Shown one piece after another: positions 7,255-15,049 of a DNA stretch of 32,222 bases. A program made the position numbers and the translations under genes. Each line of letters opens with the position of its first letter. Position 1 is the first letter of the stretch. This DNA is from Tidjanibacter sp. (GTDB lineage: Bacteria; Bacteroidota; Bacteroidia; Bacteroidales; Rikenellaceae), in contig JAGBZI010000085.1 in the NCBI GenBank assembly GCA_017628305.1, forward strand, positions 1 to 32,222, read 5' to 3'. The notes beneath the pieces are model-generated. The model did no database searches. It had not been told where the DNA came from and saw nothing but the letters and a program-made list of their open reading frames with translations.

Positions 7255-7920
7255 ATGGCTATGAGAAGAGGATTTTTTGTCGCCTTGGCGATGGTTGTTA
7301 TAGCAGGCTTTGTGGTGCCCCAGAAGGTTGAGGCACAGGGGTTTGTGTGTGGTGTGAGGGGAGGGGCCAACCTCTCGTCGCTCATCGGTGTGGACAACAC
7401 CTCGCCCCGCGTGGGCTACAATGTGGGCCTTGTGGGTGGCTACTTTTTCGGCGAGAACTTGGGCCTGACCCTCGAGGTGGGATACTCCGAGCAGGGTACG
7501 CTCTGCAATCCCAATGAGCAGGGTGTGGCCTTCGAGTACCGATATAACTATCTGAATGTTCCGCTGTTGCTCAACTATAGGCTCCCTATTTCGGAGCTCG
7601 ACCTGAGGGTGGTGGCGGGTGGTCAGCTGGGGCTCTTTCTTAATGCCGACTATGAGTACACCGCCCCCTCCATTCTGGGAGAGGGGACCATTGGTGGCAG
7701 GGGCTCGTTCGACAAGGGGTCGTTCCACCCCATGGATGTTGGCGTAGCCCTCGGTGTGCAGTGGTTCCCATGGGAGAGTGTGGCCCTCGATGTGCGCTAC
7801 ACCATGGCTGTGACCCAAACTCATGACGGCATCTCCAACACACTCAATGGCTACTACTACATCTCCGTGCCTGACAATCGCAACTCTGTGGTTCAGCTCG
7901 GCCTCTCTGTGCTGTTTTAG
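7255..7920 (+). CDS. Porin-family outer-membrane beta-barrel protein (copy 2)
   Basis: A 221-residue protein with an N-terminal signal (MAMRRGFFVALAMVVIAGFVV...VEA, then QGF). A second Met two codons later is an alternative start. GVRGGANLSS and YLNVPLLLNY correspond to GVRAGANLSS and YVNVPVLAKF of the preceding gene, so the two are tandem paralogues of one barrel family, though diverged elsewhere. The C-terminus LGLSVLF ends in Phe, as expected for outer-membrane barrels. It has its own promoter at 7204-7234 and is convergent with recJ, the two sharing a hairpin at 7944-7977. Ligand and function are unknown. Confidence 0.82.
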   Translation: MAMRRGFFVALAMVVIAGFVVPQKVEAQGFVCGVRGGANLSSLIGVDNTSPRVGYNVGLVGGYFFGENLGLTLEVGYSEQGTLCNPNEQGVAFEYRYNYLNVPLLLNYRLPISELDLRVVAGGQLGLFLNADYEYTAPSILGEGTIGGRGSFDKGSFHPMDVGVALGVQWFPWESVALDVRYTMAVTQTHDGISNTLNGYYYISVPDNRNSVVQLGLSVLF

Positions 7921-7943
7921 CAGAATGTTGTAAACGAAATACG

Positions 7944-7977
7944 AAAAGGGAGCTCCGTCTTTGCGGGGCACCCTTTT
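7944..7977. terminator. Bidirectional terminator between porin copy 2 and recJ
   Basis: AAAAGGG (7944-7950) pairs with CCCTTTT (7971-7977), with inner CTCCG/CGGGG pairing. T or A runs on either side suit termination from both directions. It lies 23 bp after the porin stop and 20 bp beyond the recJ stop. Confidence 0.7.
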
Positions 7978-7997
7978 AGGTGTTTGTGGGTAGGCTG

Positions 7998-9758
7998 CTA
8001 CTTGAGCGGCTTTATATCCTTCACCCTCAGCTGGGGTGTTGTGGCTCCTCGGTAGTGGTTCTCCACAATCGTGTAGCAGACATCAATGGGGCGTCCGTTG
8101 CGAATCCACTCGAAGTGAGTGGGCTGCTGGAAGGCGATGGCACCAATGGTGGTGTTGGGCTTCTGCCTCTGTGTGAGGTCCATCTTGAGGTGCTCCCTGT
8201 CGGCACCCACCAGCTTGGCATCGCCTCGGTTGCTCACACCGCAAGTCTTGAACACAGGCGCGGTATTGCCGGGACCGAAGGGCTGGAAGCGCGACAACAC
8301 GGCCCTGAACGATGGTGTGATGTCGCTGAAGAGCAACTCGGAGTCAATATCCACCTGTGGCACAAGCAGCGCAGGGTCGATGTGCTCCTCCACATAGGCG
8401 TGGAAGCGACGGGTGAACTCCTCGATATTCTCGGGCTTCATGGTGAGGCCCGCAGCATACATGTGGCCACCAAAGTTCTCCAGCAGGTCGGAGCACGACT
8501 CCACAGCCTGATAAAGGTCGAAACCTGCCACACTGCGAGCCGAACCTGTGGCGAAATTGTTGCTCATGGTGAGCACCACGGTGGGCTTGTAGTAGGTCTC
8601 AATCAACCTCGAGGCCACAATACCCACAATACCCTTCATCCACTTGGGGTTGTAGATTACAATACTCTTGTGTGACTTCATCTCCTCGCTGCTCTCGATG
8701 ATGTTGTGCGCCTCGATGGTCACATTGCGGTCGATACTCTTGCGGCTCTGGTTGAACTCGTCGATACTCTTGCTACACTCCTTAGCCATGGCCTCGTCGC
8801 GCTCGATGAGCATCTCCACAGCCTTGTGGCCGCCCGAAGGTGCTGCATCGGGGTCGTCGGGGTCAACCTTCATGCGGCCCGCAGCATTGATGCGGGGGCC
8901 AATCTTGAAGACGATGTCGTCGATGGTGATGATGTGTTTGTCCAGGCCACAGATGTTGATAATCGAGTGCAGACCTTTGCGGGGAGCCTCGTTGAGCCTC
9001 TTGAGTCCGTAGTAGGCCAAGATGCGGTTCTCACCCACCAGAGGAACGATGTCGGCGGCGGTGCTCACTACCACCAAGTCCAACAACTTCTCCACCTCGC
9101 TGAAGGGGATACCCTTCCTCTGGGCGTAGCCCTGCACAAGTTTGAAGCCCACACCGCAGCCCGAAAGTTCGTCGAAGGGGTAGTGGCAGTCCTCCCGCTT
9201 AGGGTCGAGAACTGCTACTGCCTCGGGAATCCTGTCGCCGGGCAGGTGGTGGTCACAGATGATGAAATCAATCCCTTTGGAAGTGGCATAGTCAACCTTC
9301 TCAACGGCCTTGATACCGCAGTCGAGTGCGATTACAAGGCTCACACCTTTACGCTCGGCATAGTCGATACTCGATATCGAGATGCCGTAACCCTCCGTGT
9401 AACGGTCGGGGATGTAGAAGGTGAGGTTTTCGTGTCCTCTGCTGCGCAGGAATGTGTAGACCAGCGCAACGGCCGTACAGCCATCCACATCGTAGTCGCC
9501 ATAGACCATAATCTTCTCGCCGTTCTGCACGGCTCGGTCGATGCGCTCCACGGCTCGGTCCATATCCTTCATCAGGAATGGGTCGTGGAGATCGGACAGC
9601 TTGGGGTTAAAGAACCGCGTTGCCTCGTTGTAAGTCTCTATGCCTCTTTGTACAAGCAGGTTGGCAAGGACAGGGGGGATGTTTAGTTGAGCTGCAAGGT
9701 TTGTCACCTTTTCGCTGTTGCCCTGCTCCTTGATTACCCAACGTTTGTCAATTGGCAT
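7998..9758 (-). CDS. recJ: Single-stranded-DNA-specific exonuclease RecJ
   Basis: A 586-residue DHH-family 5'-3' ssDNA exonuclease acting in recombination and mismatch/base-excision repair in the cytoplasm. Motifs: YGDYDVDG (86-93, metal-binding Asp88, Asp90 and Asp92), LDCGI (145-149) and CDHH (168-171). A C-terminal FGGHMYAAG stretch corresponds to the DHHA1 substrate-binding region, followed by the OB-fold end. Length fits bacterial RecJ (about 560-580). It is the last gene of the leftward run lipA-lipB-recJ, starting 13 bp after lipB, with a terminator hairpin just beyond its stop. No functional tie to lipoylation is known, so the link is probably only shared transcription. Confidence 0.95.
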   Translation of the reverse strand: MPIDKRWVIKEQGNSEKVTNLAAQLNIPPVLANLLVQRGIETYNEATRFFNPKLSDLHDPFLMKDMDRAVERIDRAVQNGEKIMVYGDYDVDGCTAVALVYTFLRSRGHENLTFYIPDRYTEGYGISISSIDYAERKGVSLVIALDCGIKAVEKVDYATSKGIDFIICDHHLPGDRIPEAVAVLDPKREDCHYPFDELSGCGVGFKLVQGYAQRKGIPFSEVEKLLDLVVVSTAADIVPLVGENRILAYYGLKRLNEAPRKGLHSIINICGLDKHIITIDDIVFKIGPRINAAGRMKVDPDDPDAAPSGGHKAVEMLIERDEAMAKECSKSIDEFNQSRKSIDRNVTIEAHNIIESSEEMKSHKSIVIYNPKWMKGIVGIVASRLIETYYKPTVVLTMSNNFATGSARSVAGFDLYQAVESCSDLLENFGGHMYAAGLTMKPENIEEFTRRFHAYVEEHIDPALLVPQVDIDSELLFSDITPSFRAVLSRFQPFGPGNTAPVFKTCGVSNRGDAKLVGADREHLKMDLTQRQKPNTTIGAIAFQQPTHFEWIRNGRPIDVCYTIVENHYRGATTPQLRVKDIKPLK

Positions 9759-9771
9759 AATCGTTTATTTT

Positions 9772-10446
9772 TTATTTTATAATATTTAATTTCTCTGCCA
9801 AGTGGTCGAGGAGTCGCTCTTTGACCCTCTCGACACTGATTTCGCCACCCAGCTCCTCGGCCATGGAGGTCGCCGTGCGGTCGGTAAACCCACAAGGGTT
9901 TATGTGGCGGAAGTAGCCGAGATTGGTGTTCACATTCAGCGCAAAGCCGTGCATTGTCACCCATCTGGAGGATTTCACCCCTACGGCACATATCTTCCTC
10001 ATCGGCCTGTGGGGCTCTACAATCCACACCCCCGAGGCACCTTCGACCCTCTGACACCTAATGCCCCACTCGGCCATGGTGTCGATAACGGCACCCTCAA
10101 TGGCATCAATGTAGCCCTTGAGCCCCAGCCCCAAAGCTGAGAGGTCCAAAATGGGGTACCCCACAATCTGGCCCGGGCCGTGGAAGGTGATGTCACCTCC
10201 GCGGTCGATGTGGTAGAACTCCGCACCAATGCTCCTCAGGTAGGCCTCGGTAATCAGCAGGTTGCTCTCCTTGCCACTCTTGCCGAGGGTATATACGGGT
10301 GGGTGCTCCACCAAGATTATCTTTTGTCGGGGTGTACGCCCCGCCTTTTTCTCCCCGATAGCCTCCTCAAAGAGCCTCTGCTGCAGCTCCCAGCACTCGC
10401 CAAAGGCCATGGTGCCCACATCTACAACTTCCCACTCTGCTGCCAT
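9772..10446 (-). CDS. lipB: Octanoyl-[acyl-carrier-protein]:protein N-octanoyltransferase LipB
   Basis: A 224-residue enzyme that moves octanoate from acyl carrier protein to lipoyl domains, the first step of lipoate synthesis, in the cytoplasm. The family signature RGGDITFHGPGQ is at 82-93. The catalytic Cys185 lies in HINPCGF, and the partner Lys151 in RKICAVGVK. Length is normal for LipB. It follows lipA by 34 bp and precedes recJ by 13 bp. LipA inserts sulfur into the octanoyl group that LipB attaches, so the adjacency is functional. Confidence 0.96.
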   Translation of the reverse strand: MAAEWEVVDVGTMAFGECWELQQRLFEEAIGEKKAGRTPRQKIILVEHPPVYTLGKSGKESNLLITEAYLRSIGAEFYHIDRGGDITFHGPGQIVGYPILDLSALGLGLKGYIDAIEGAVIDTMAEWGIRCQRVEGASGVWIVEPHRPMRKICAVGVKSSRWVTMHGFALNVNTNLGYFRHINPCGFTDRTATSMAEELGGEISVERVKERLLDHLAEKLNIIK

Positions 10447-10480
10447 CGGTTCTCGGTTATCTCCCTGTTGTTCTACTTTT

Positions 10481-11371
10481 CTACTCCTTTTTGCCCGCTG
10501 TGCAAGCGTCCACAGCCTTGTCGGCCAAGTAGGACGACCTCACAAGGGGAGCACTCGCCACATACTTGAAGCCCATAGCATAGGCCTCCTCCTTGAGCTG
10601 ATCGAACTCCTCGGGGGGCATGTATCGCGCCACGGGGTAGTGCTTTGCCGTGGGTCGCAGATACTGTCCGAGGGTTACAATCTCCACGCCAGCCTTGCGC
10701 AGGTCGGCCAACGCTTCGAGTATCTCTTCGTGGCTCTCGCCGAGTCCCACCATCAGTCCACTCTTTGTGGGGATGCCGCTCTGCGCCATCAGGTTGAGGC
10801 TCTGGAGCGATGTGTGGTACTTGGCCCTCGAGCGCACCATAGGGGTTATGCGCTCCACAGTTTCGAGGTTGTGTCCCACGATGTCGGGCTTGGCGCTGAG
10901 CGCAATCTCTATGAGCTCCTTTCGCCCGTCGAAGTCGGGCAGAAGAACCTCCACAGTTGTGTTTGGATTAATAGTTTTGATAGCCTCTACGACCCTCTTC
11001 CAATGGTGTGCGCCTGCGTCGGGCAGGTCGTCACGATCGACAGAGGTTATGACTGCATGGCGGAGTCCCATCAGTCGGATGGACTCTGCAACCCTTTCGG
11101 GTTCGTTGGGTTCGATGGGTAACGGCTTGCCCGTGGGTGTGGCGCAGAACTTACATCCTCTGGTGCAGATGTTTCCCAGAATCATGAAGGTCGCTGTTTT
11201 GCGACTCCAGCACTCCGACTTGTTGGGGCACCTTCCGCTGCTGCAGATGGTGTGCAGGCCGTGTCGCTCAACGATGTGAGCCACTTCGGCATACCCCTCT
11301 CCGTCGTGGAGCTTGATTTTGAGCCATTCGGGTTTGATTTGGCGCGTTACCTTGTCATTAAGATTAGGCAT
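10481..11371 (-). CDS. lipA: Lipoyl synthase LipA
   Basis: A 296-residue radical-SAM enzyme that inserts two sulfur atoms into protein-bound octanoyl groups. It carries both cluster-binding motifs: the auxiliary Cys43-x4-Cys48-x5-Cys54 (CSSGRCPNKSEC) and the radical-SAM Cys69-x3-Cys73-x2-Cys76 (CTRGCKFC). The C-terminal RSSY motif (278-281), whose Ser ligates the auxiliary cluster, is intact. It is the first gene of the lipA-lipB-recJ operon, with a strong promoter match 29-59 bp upstream of its start codon. The short C-terminal tail after RSSYLA is unremarkable. Confidence 0.97.
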   Translation of the reverse strand: MPNLNDKVTRQIKPEWLKIKLHDGEGYAEVAHIVERHGLHTICSSGRCPNKSECWSRKTATFMILGNICTRGCKFCATPTGKPLPIEPNEPERVAESIRLMGLRHAVITSVDRDDLPDAGAHHWKRVVEAIKTINPNTTVEVLLPDFDGRKELIEIALSAKPDIVGHNLETVERITPMVRSRAKYHTSLQSLNLMAQSGIPTKSGLMVGLGESHEEILEALADLRKAGVEIVTLGQYLRPTAKHYPVARYMPPEEFDQLKEEAYAMGFKYVASAPLVRSSYLADKAVDACTAGKKE

Positions 11372-11399
11372 TTAAAATTCACTATTTTTCCAATTAGCG

Positions 11400-11430
11400 C
11401 AAAAGTACACATTACTTTTCGATTTTCAAA
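11400..11430 (-). promoter_or_regulatory. Promoter of lipA-lipB-recJ
   Basis: On the minus strand this reads TTTG (11430-11427), a 19-bp spacer, and TACTTTTG (11407-11400), an excellent fit to the Bacteroidota consensus. The implied transcript start lies about 20-25 bases before the lipA ATG. Confidence 0.8.
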
Positions 11431-11438
11431 ATTTCCCC

Positions 11439-11457
11439 GCCTCTATTTTATAGAGGC
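11439..11457. repeat. Perfect hairpin/palindrome upstream of lipA promoter
   Basis: GCCTCTAT (11439-11446) and ATAGAGGC (11450-11457) form a perfect 8-bp inverted repeat with a 3-base spacer. It begins 9 bp upstream of the lipA -33 element. It could be a binding site for a regulator. On the plus strand it is followed by TCCCGATTTTTTT, so it could instead act as a weak terminator. Confidence 0.5.
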
Positions 11458-11486
11458 TCCCGATTTTTTTCCTCTATTGGGGGTTG

Positions 11487-11632
11487 GGGGTGTGGTGGTT
11501 GGCCCAGAGAAATGTGCATTTTGTCGGCGAAAAAGCGGTCACTCGTCGGAGAGGGGTGTGGTGGTTTGGAAAATTATCACTACCTTGCGCCTTGCGCAAG
11601 AGTGACCAATGATCAGCATGGGCACTCTGTGC
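11487..11632. promoter_or_regulatory. Repeat-rich upstream region of the pullulanase gene
   Basis: The region holds two identical 14-mers, GGGGTGTGGTGGTT, at 11487-11500 and 11553-11566. It also holds a possible -7 element TACCTTGC (11581-11588), a perfect palindrome CTTGCGCAAG (11591-11600), and an inverted repeat AGAGTG...CACTCT (11599-11604 / 11623-11628). It lies 38-183 bp before the pulA start. Any one of these could arise by chance; their clustering before a sugar-utilisation gene suggests regulation. Confidence 0.35.
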
Positions 11633-11669
11633 AGTGTGGAAGAGAAACAATAAACTCTTTTAACATATT

Positions 11670-13673
11670 ATGAAAACTATTCTTAAACTTGCTGCCGTTG
11701 TGTGCGGCGTGATGACTATGGCTTGCAAAACCCAAACAACCGTAGGTGATTGGACAACCTATCCCGAGTACACCAAGGGCGACCTTGGGCTCACCTACAC
11801 CCCCACAAGCTCCACCCTTCGACTCTGGGCGCCTACTGCCGAGAGTGTAACCCTCCGAATCTATGCTGAGGGGCTGGGTGGTGAGGCTCTGGAGAGCATC
11901 GCAATGACCCCCTCCACCAAGGGTACTTGGGTAGCCAAGCTCAATGGCGACCGTAAGGGTCAGTTCTACACATATCAGGTGACCACCAAGGAGGGCAAGA
12001 GGCTTGCCGAGACCCCCGGTGTGTGGAACAAGGCTGTGGGTGCCAACGGCCAGAGGGCTGCCATCATCGACCTTGCCGACACCAACCCCGAGGGCTGGGA
12101 GAATGACCAGCGCAAGGAGGTGGAGAACTTCACCGATATCATCATCTACGAGATGCACCACCGCGACTTCTCGATTGCTGACAACAGCGGCGTGACCAAC
12201 AAGGGTAAGTTCCTTGCTCTCACCGAGGAGGGTACCCTCACCCCTCAGGGGCTGAAGAGCGGTATCGACCACCTCAAGGAGCTGGGTATCACCCATGTTC
12301 ACATACTCCCCTCCTACGACTACGGCTCGATTGACGAGACCCGCCTCGAGGAGAACAACTACAACTGGGGCTACGATCCCAAGAACTACAACGCTCCCGA
12401 GGGTGGCTACTCCACCGACCCCTTCACCCCCGAGGTGCGCATCCGCGAGATGAAGCAGATGGTTCAGGCCCTCCATAAGGCAGGCATAGGTGTGATTATG
12501 GATGTTGTCTACAACCACACCTTTGTGAACGACGGCTCCAACTTCTCGCTCACCGTCCCCGGCTACTACTATCGTCAGACCGAGGATGGCGACTATTCCA
12601 ACGCTTCGGGCTGTGGCAACGAGACTGCTTCGGAGCGCCCCATGGTGCGTCGCTACATCACCGAGTCGGTGAAGTATTGGGCCAAGGAGTTCCACATCGA
12701 CGGATTCCGCTTTGACCTTATGGCCATCCACGATATTGAGACTATGAACCTCATTCGCAGCGAGTTGGATAAGATTTCTCCCTCCATCTTCGTCTATGGC
12801 GAGGGGTGGATGGCAAGTAGCACTCCTCTGCCCGTAGAGCAGCAGGCCTCCAAGCACAATGGTCCCCAATTCCCCCGCATTGCAGTCTTCAGCGACGATG
12901 TTCGCGACGGTCTGCGCGGCGAGTGGATGAGTGCCGGCGAGGGTGGCTTTGCAACGGGTGTTGTGGGTAACCGCCAGAAGGAGAGCATCAAGTTTGGTGT
13001 GGTGGGTGCCACCCAGCACCCTCAGGTGGACTATGAGGCTGTGAACTACTCGTCGGCCCCCTATGCCAACGACCCTGTGGAGGTTATCAACTATGTGTCG
13101 TGCCACGACGACGAGTGCCTCAGGGACAAGATTGATGCTGTTGCCAAGGATGCAACGCCCGAGCAGCGTAAGCGTATGGACCTGCTGGCCCAGACGGTGG
13201 TTTTGACCTCGCAGGGTGTACCCTTCATCTTCTGTGGAGAGGAGCTCTACCGCACCAAGCAGCACATCCGTAACACCTACAACCTCCCCGACGAGGTAAA
13301 CCGCATCGACTGGAGCCACAAGGTAAAGTATTACGATGTCTTCACCTTCTACAAGGAGTTGATTCGTATGCGTCGCAACCACCCCGCATTCCGCATGGCC
13401 ACCACCGAGCAGGTTGCCGAGAACCTCAAGTTCTACGACTCGCCCGAGGGTACTGTGATGTACACCCTCAATGGTGCTGCTGTGGGCGACGAGTGGAGCG
13501 AGATTTTGGTTGTTTACAATGGCTCGCGCTACGGTGTGGATGTCGACTTCCCCTATGGTGAGTGGAACATTGTGTGTGAGGATGCCAAGATGCAGCTCGA
13601 CGCACCCCGCCCCTTCACCGGTGGCAGCTTCTATGTTCACGGCTCGAGTGCCATCATCGCGTTCAAGAAATAG
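11670..13673 (+). CDS. pulA: Type I pullulanase-like GH13 lipoprotein
   Basis: A 667-residue alpha-1,6-debranching enzyme of family GH13 (pullulan, branched maltodextrins). The N-terminus MKTILKLAAVVCGVMTMAC has a lipobox, so Cys19 should be lipidated and the enzyme envelope-anchored. An N-terminal beta-sandwich (about 40-120) resembles CBM48. The type I pullulanase signature YNWGYDP is at 231-237. Catalytic residues are Asp349 (GFRFDLM, nucleophile), Glu378 (VYGEGW, acid/base) and His479-Asp480 (SCHDD). Length fits type I pullulanases. It has its own terminator at 13701-13732 and opens the starch locus that continues to the window end. Whether it faces the periplasm or the surface is unclear. 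Confidence 0.93.
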   Translation: MKTILKLAAVVCGVMTMACKTQTTVGDWTTYPEYTKGDLGLTYTPTSSTLRLWAPTAESVTLRIYAEGLGGEALESIAMTPSTKGTWVAKLNGDRKGQFYTYQVTTKEGKRLAETPGVWNKAVGANGQRAAIIDLADTNPEGWENDQRKEVENFTDIIIYEMHHRDFSIADNSGVTNKGKFLALTEEGTLTPQGLKSGIDHLKELGITHVHILPSYDYGSIDETRLEENNYNWGYDPKNYNAPEGGYSTDPFTPEVRIREMKQMVQALHKAGIGVIMDVVYNHTFVNDGSNFSLTVPGYYYRQTEDGDYSNASGCGNETASERPMVRRYITESVKYWAKEFHIDGFRFDLMAIHDIETMNLIRSELDKISPSIFVYGEGWMASSTPLPVEQQASKHNGPQFPRIAVFSDDVRDGLRGEWMSAGEGGFATGVVGNRQKESIKFGVVGATQHPQVDYEAVNYSSAPYANDPVEVINYVSCHDDECLRDKIDAVAKDATPEQRKRMDLLAQTVVLTSQGVPFIFCGEELYRTKQHIRNTYNLPDEVNRIDWSHKVKYYDVFTFYKELIRMRRNHPAFRMATTEQVAENLKFYDSPEGTVMYTLNGAAVGDEWSEILVVYNGSRYGVDVDFPYGEWNIVCEDAKMQLDAPRPFTGGSFYVHGSSAIIAFKK

Positions 13674-13700
13674 GCGTTAGGGCGCACAAAAATTTTTTTC

Positions 13701-13731
13701 GGGGCGGGAGGATAGTCTCGCCCCTATTTTT
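13701..13731 (+). terminator. Terminator of pulA
   Basis: GGGGCG (13701-13706) pairs with CGCCCC (13719-13724), with an inner GA/TC pairing, followed by TATTTTT. It starts 27 bp after the pulA stop. The T-tract merges into the next promoter. Confidence 0.8.
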
Positions 13732-13732
13732 G

Positions 13733-13740
13733 TACCTTTG
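13733..13740 (+). promoter_or_regulatory. Promoter -7 element for the MFS gene
   Basis: TACCTTTG is a perfect -7 match 20 bp before the ATG at 13761. No good TTTG is seen about 19 bp upstream, because the pulA terminator stem occupies that place. An in-frame GTG at 13740 overlaps this element and is therefore unlikely to be a start codon. Confidence 0.65.
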
Positions 13741-13760
13741 TGATCGAAAATACGGATGAT

Positions 13761-14966
13761 ATGAACGAGCAACCCACACAAACCACCGAGGTGGTGCACA
13801 AACTGTGGAACAGCAACTACATAAAGACGCTGCTCTGCAATTTCATGATATATTTTTCATTTATGTTGCTCACCCCGCTGTTGCCCATATACCTCAGCGA
13901 GAGTTTCGGGGCCAACAAGGATGTCATCGGTTTGGTACTCTCGGGCTACACACTCACAGCCCTTCTCATCCGCCCCTTCAGTGGCTATTTCGTGGATAGT
14001 TTCCCTCGTAAGTTGGTGCTGCTCATCTGCTTCTCGCTCTTTGCGGTGCTCTTTGGCGGCTACCTTGTTGCGGGGTCGCTGGTGGTGTTTGCCGTTGTGC
14101 GCACTCTCCATGGCGCACCCTATGGGGCAACAACCGTGGCCAACAGCACAGTGGCCATTGATGTGCTCCACTCCTCGCGCAGGGCCGAGGGCATTGGCTA
14201 TTATGGACTGAGCAACAATGTGGCCACAGCCATTGCTCCCGCCGTGGCACTTGCCATCTATGCTGCGTGCGACAACTTCAGTGTGCTTTTTGCCCTCTCG
14301 CTTGTCACCGCCTTGGGAGGTGTGGCCATCGCTGCCACCATCAAGATGCCCGAGAAGGAGATTGTGCGCAACAAGGCCCCCATGAGCCTCGACCGCTTTA
14401 TCCTCACGCGAGCACTCCTGCAAGGCGGCAACCTCGGCTGCTTCGCCTTCTCCTATGGAGTGGTCTCCACCTACCTTGCAATCTATGGCAAGGAGGAGCT
14501 GGGAATTGTGGGTGGCTCGGGTCTGTTCTTTGCACTCCTTTCGGTGGGCCTCATCTGCTCTCGATTGGTGGGAAGTCGCTCACTCAGAGATGGTAAGATT
14601 ACCCGCAACGCCTGCCTCGGAGCCCTCATTTCGCTTGTTGGTTACCTCCTTTTTGCCGCCTTCCACAACCCCTTTGGCTACTACACTTGTGCCCTTGTTG
14701 TGGGCCTCGGCAATGGCCACATGTATCCCGCTTTCCAGACCATGTTTATCAATCTTGCCGAACACTCACAGCGCGGTACGGCCAACTCCACGATGTTGGT
14801 GTCGTGGGATGTTGGCGTAGGACTTGGCATTGTCGTTGGCGGTGCTTTGGCCGAGTATTGGGGCTATGGGGCCGCTTTTTGGGGTGCGTGGATTGTCAAT
14901 CTGGCGGGTGTGGTGCTGCTCTTTGCGGCCACCCGCAGCCACTTCCTCCGCCACCGCCTGAGGTAG
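13761..14966 (+). CDS. MFS transporter (drug/sugar efflux-like)
   Basis: A 401-residue major facilitator with about 12 hydrophobic segments. The conserved loop between helices 2 and 3 is visible as SGYFVDSFPRKLVLL, a variant of the G-x3-D-x2-G-R-R/K motif. It is closest in general look to the arabinose-efflux/YfcJ-like MFS group, but the substrate cannot be read from the sequence. The start at 13761 (MNEQPTQTTE) is chosen over the GTG at 13740 inside the promoter. Its position after pulA suggests, but does not prove, a link to sugar metabolism. It converges on the response-regulator gene across a perfect hairpin. Confidence 0.85.
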   Translation: MNEQPTQTTEVVHKLWNSNYIKTLLCNFMIYFSFMLLTPLLPIYLSESFGANKDVIGLVLSGYTLTALLIRPFSGYFVDSFPRKLVLLICFSLFAVLFGGYLVAGSLVVFAVVRTLHGAPYGATTVANSTVAIDVLHSSRRAEGIGYYGLSNNVATAIAPAVALAIYAACDNFSVLFALSLVTALGGVAIAATIKMPEKEIVRNKAPMSLDRFILTRALLQGGNLGCFAFSYGVVSTYLAIYGKEELGIVGGSGLFFALLSVGLICSRLVGSRSLRDGKITRNACLGALISLVGYLLFAAFHNPFGYYTCALVVGLGNGHMYPAFQTMFINLAEHSQRGTANSTMLVSWDVGVGLGIVVGGALAEYWGYGAAFWGAWIVNLAGVVLLFAATRSHFLRHRLR

Positions 14967-14990
14967 CAGCAATAGGAATTAGATGGAAAT

Positions 14991-15028
14991 AATCAAGGGG
15001 TAAGACAAAGCTGTCTTACCCCTTGATT
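14991..15028. terminator. Perfect bidirectional terminator hairpin
   Basis: The 17-base arms 14991-15007 and 15012-15028 are perfectly complementary with a 4-base loop (AAGC). The core is GGGGTAAGACA / TGTCTTACCCC. It lies between the convergent MFS and response-regulator genes, 24 bp after one stop and 21 bp beyond the other. The T-tract is weak (TTGATTTAT), so the stability comes from the stem. Confidence 0.8.
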
Positions 15029-15049
15029 TATAGGTCGATGCAAAGGTTG

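Noticed and set aside
13740-13760. GTG start for the MFS gene at 13740
   Set aside because: The GTG overlaps the last base of the TACCTTTG promoter element, so it would not be transcribed; ATG at 13761 is used.
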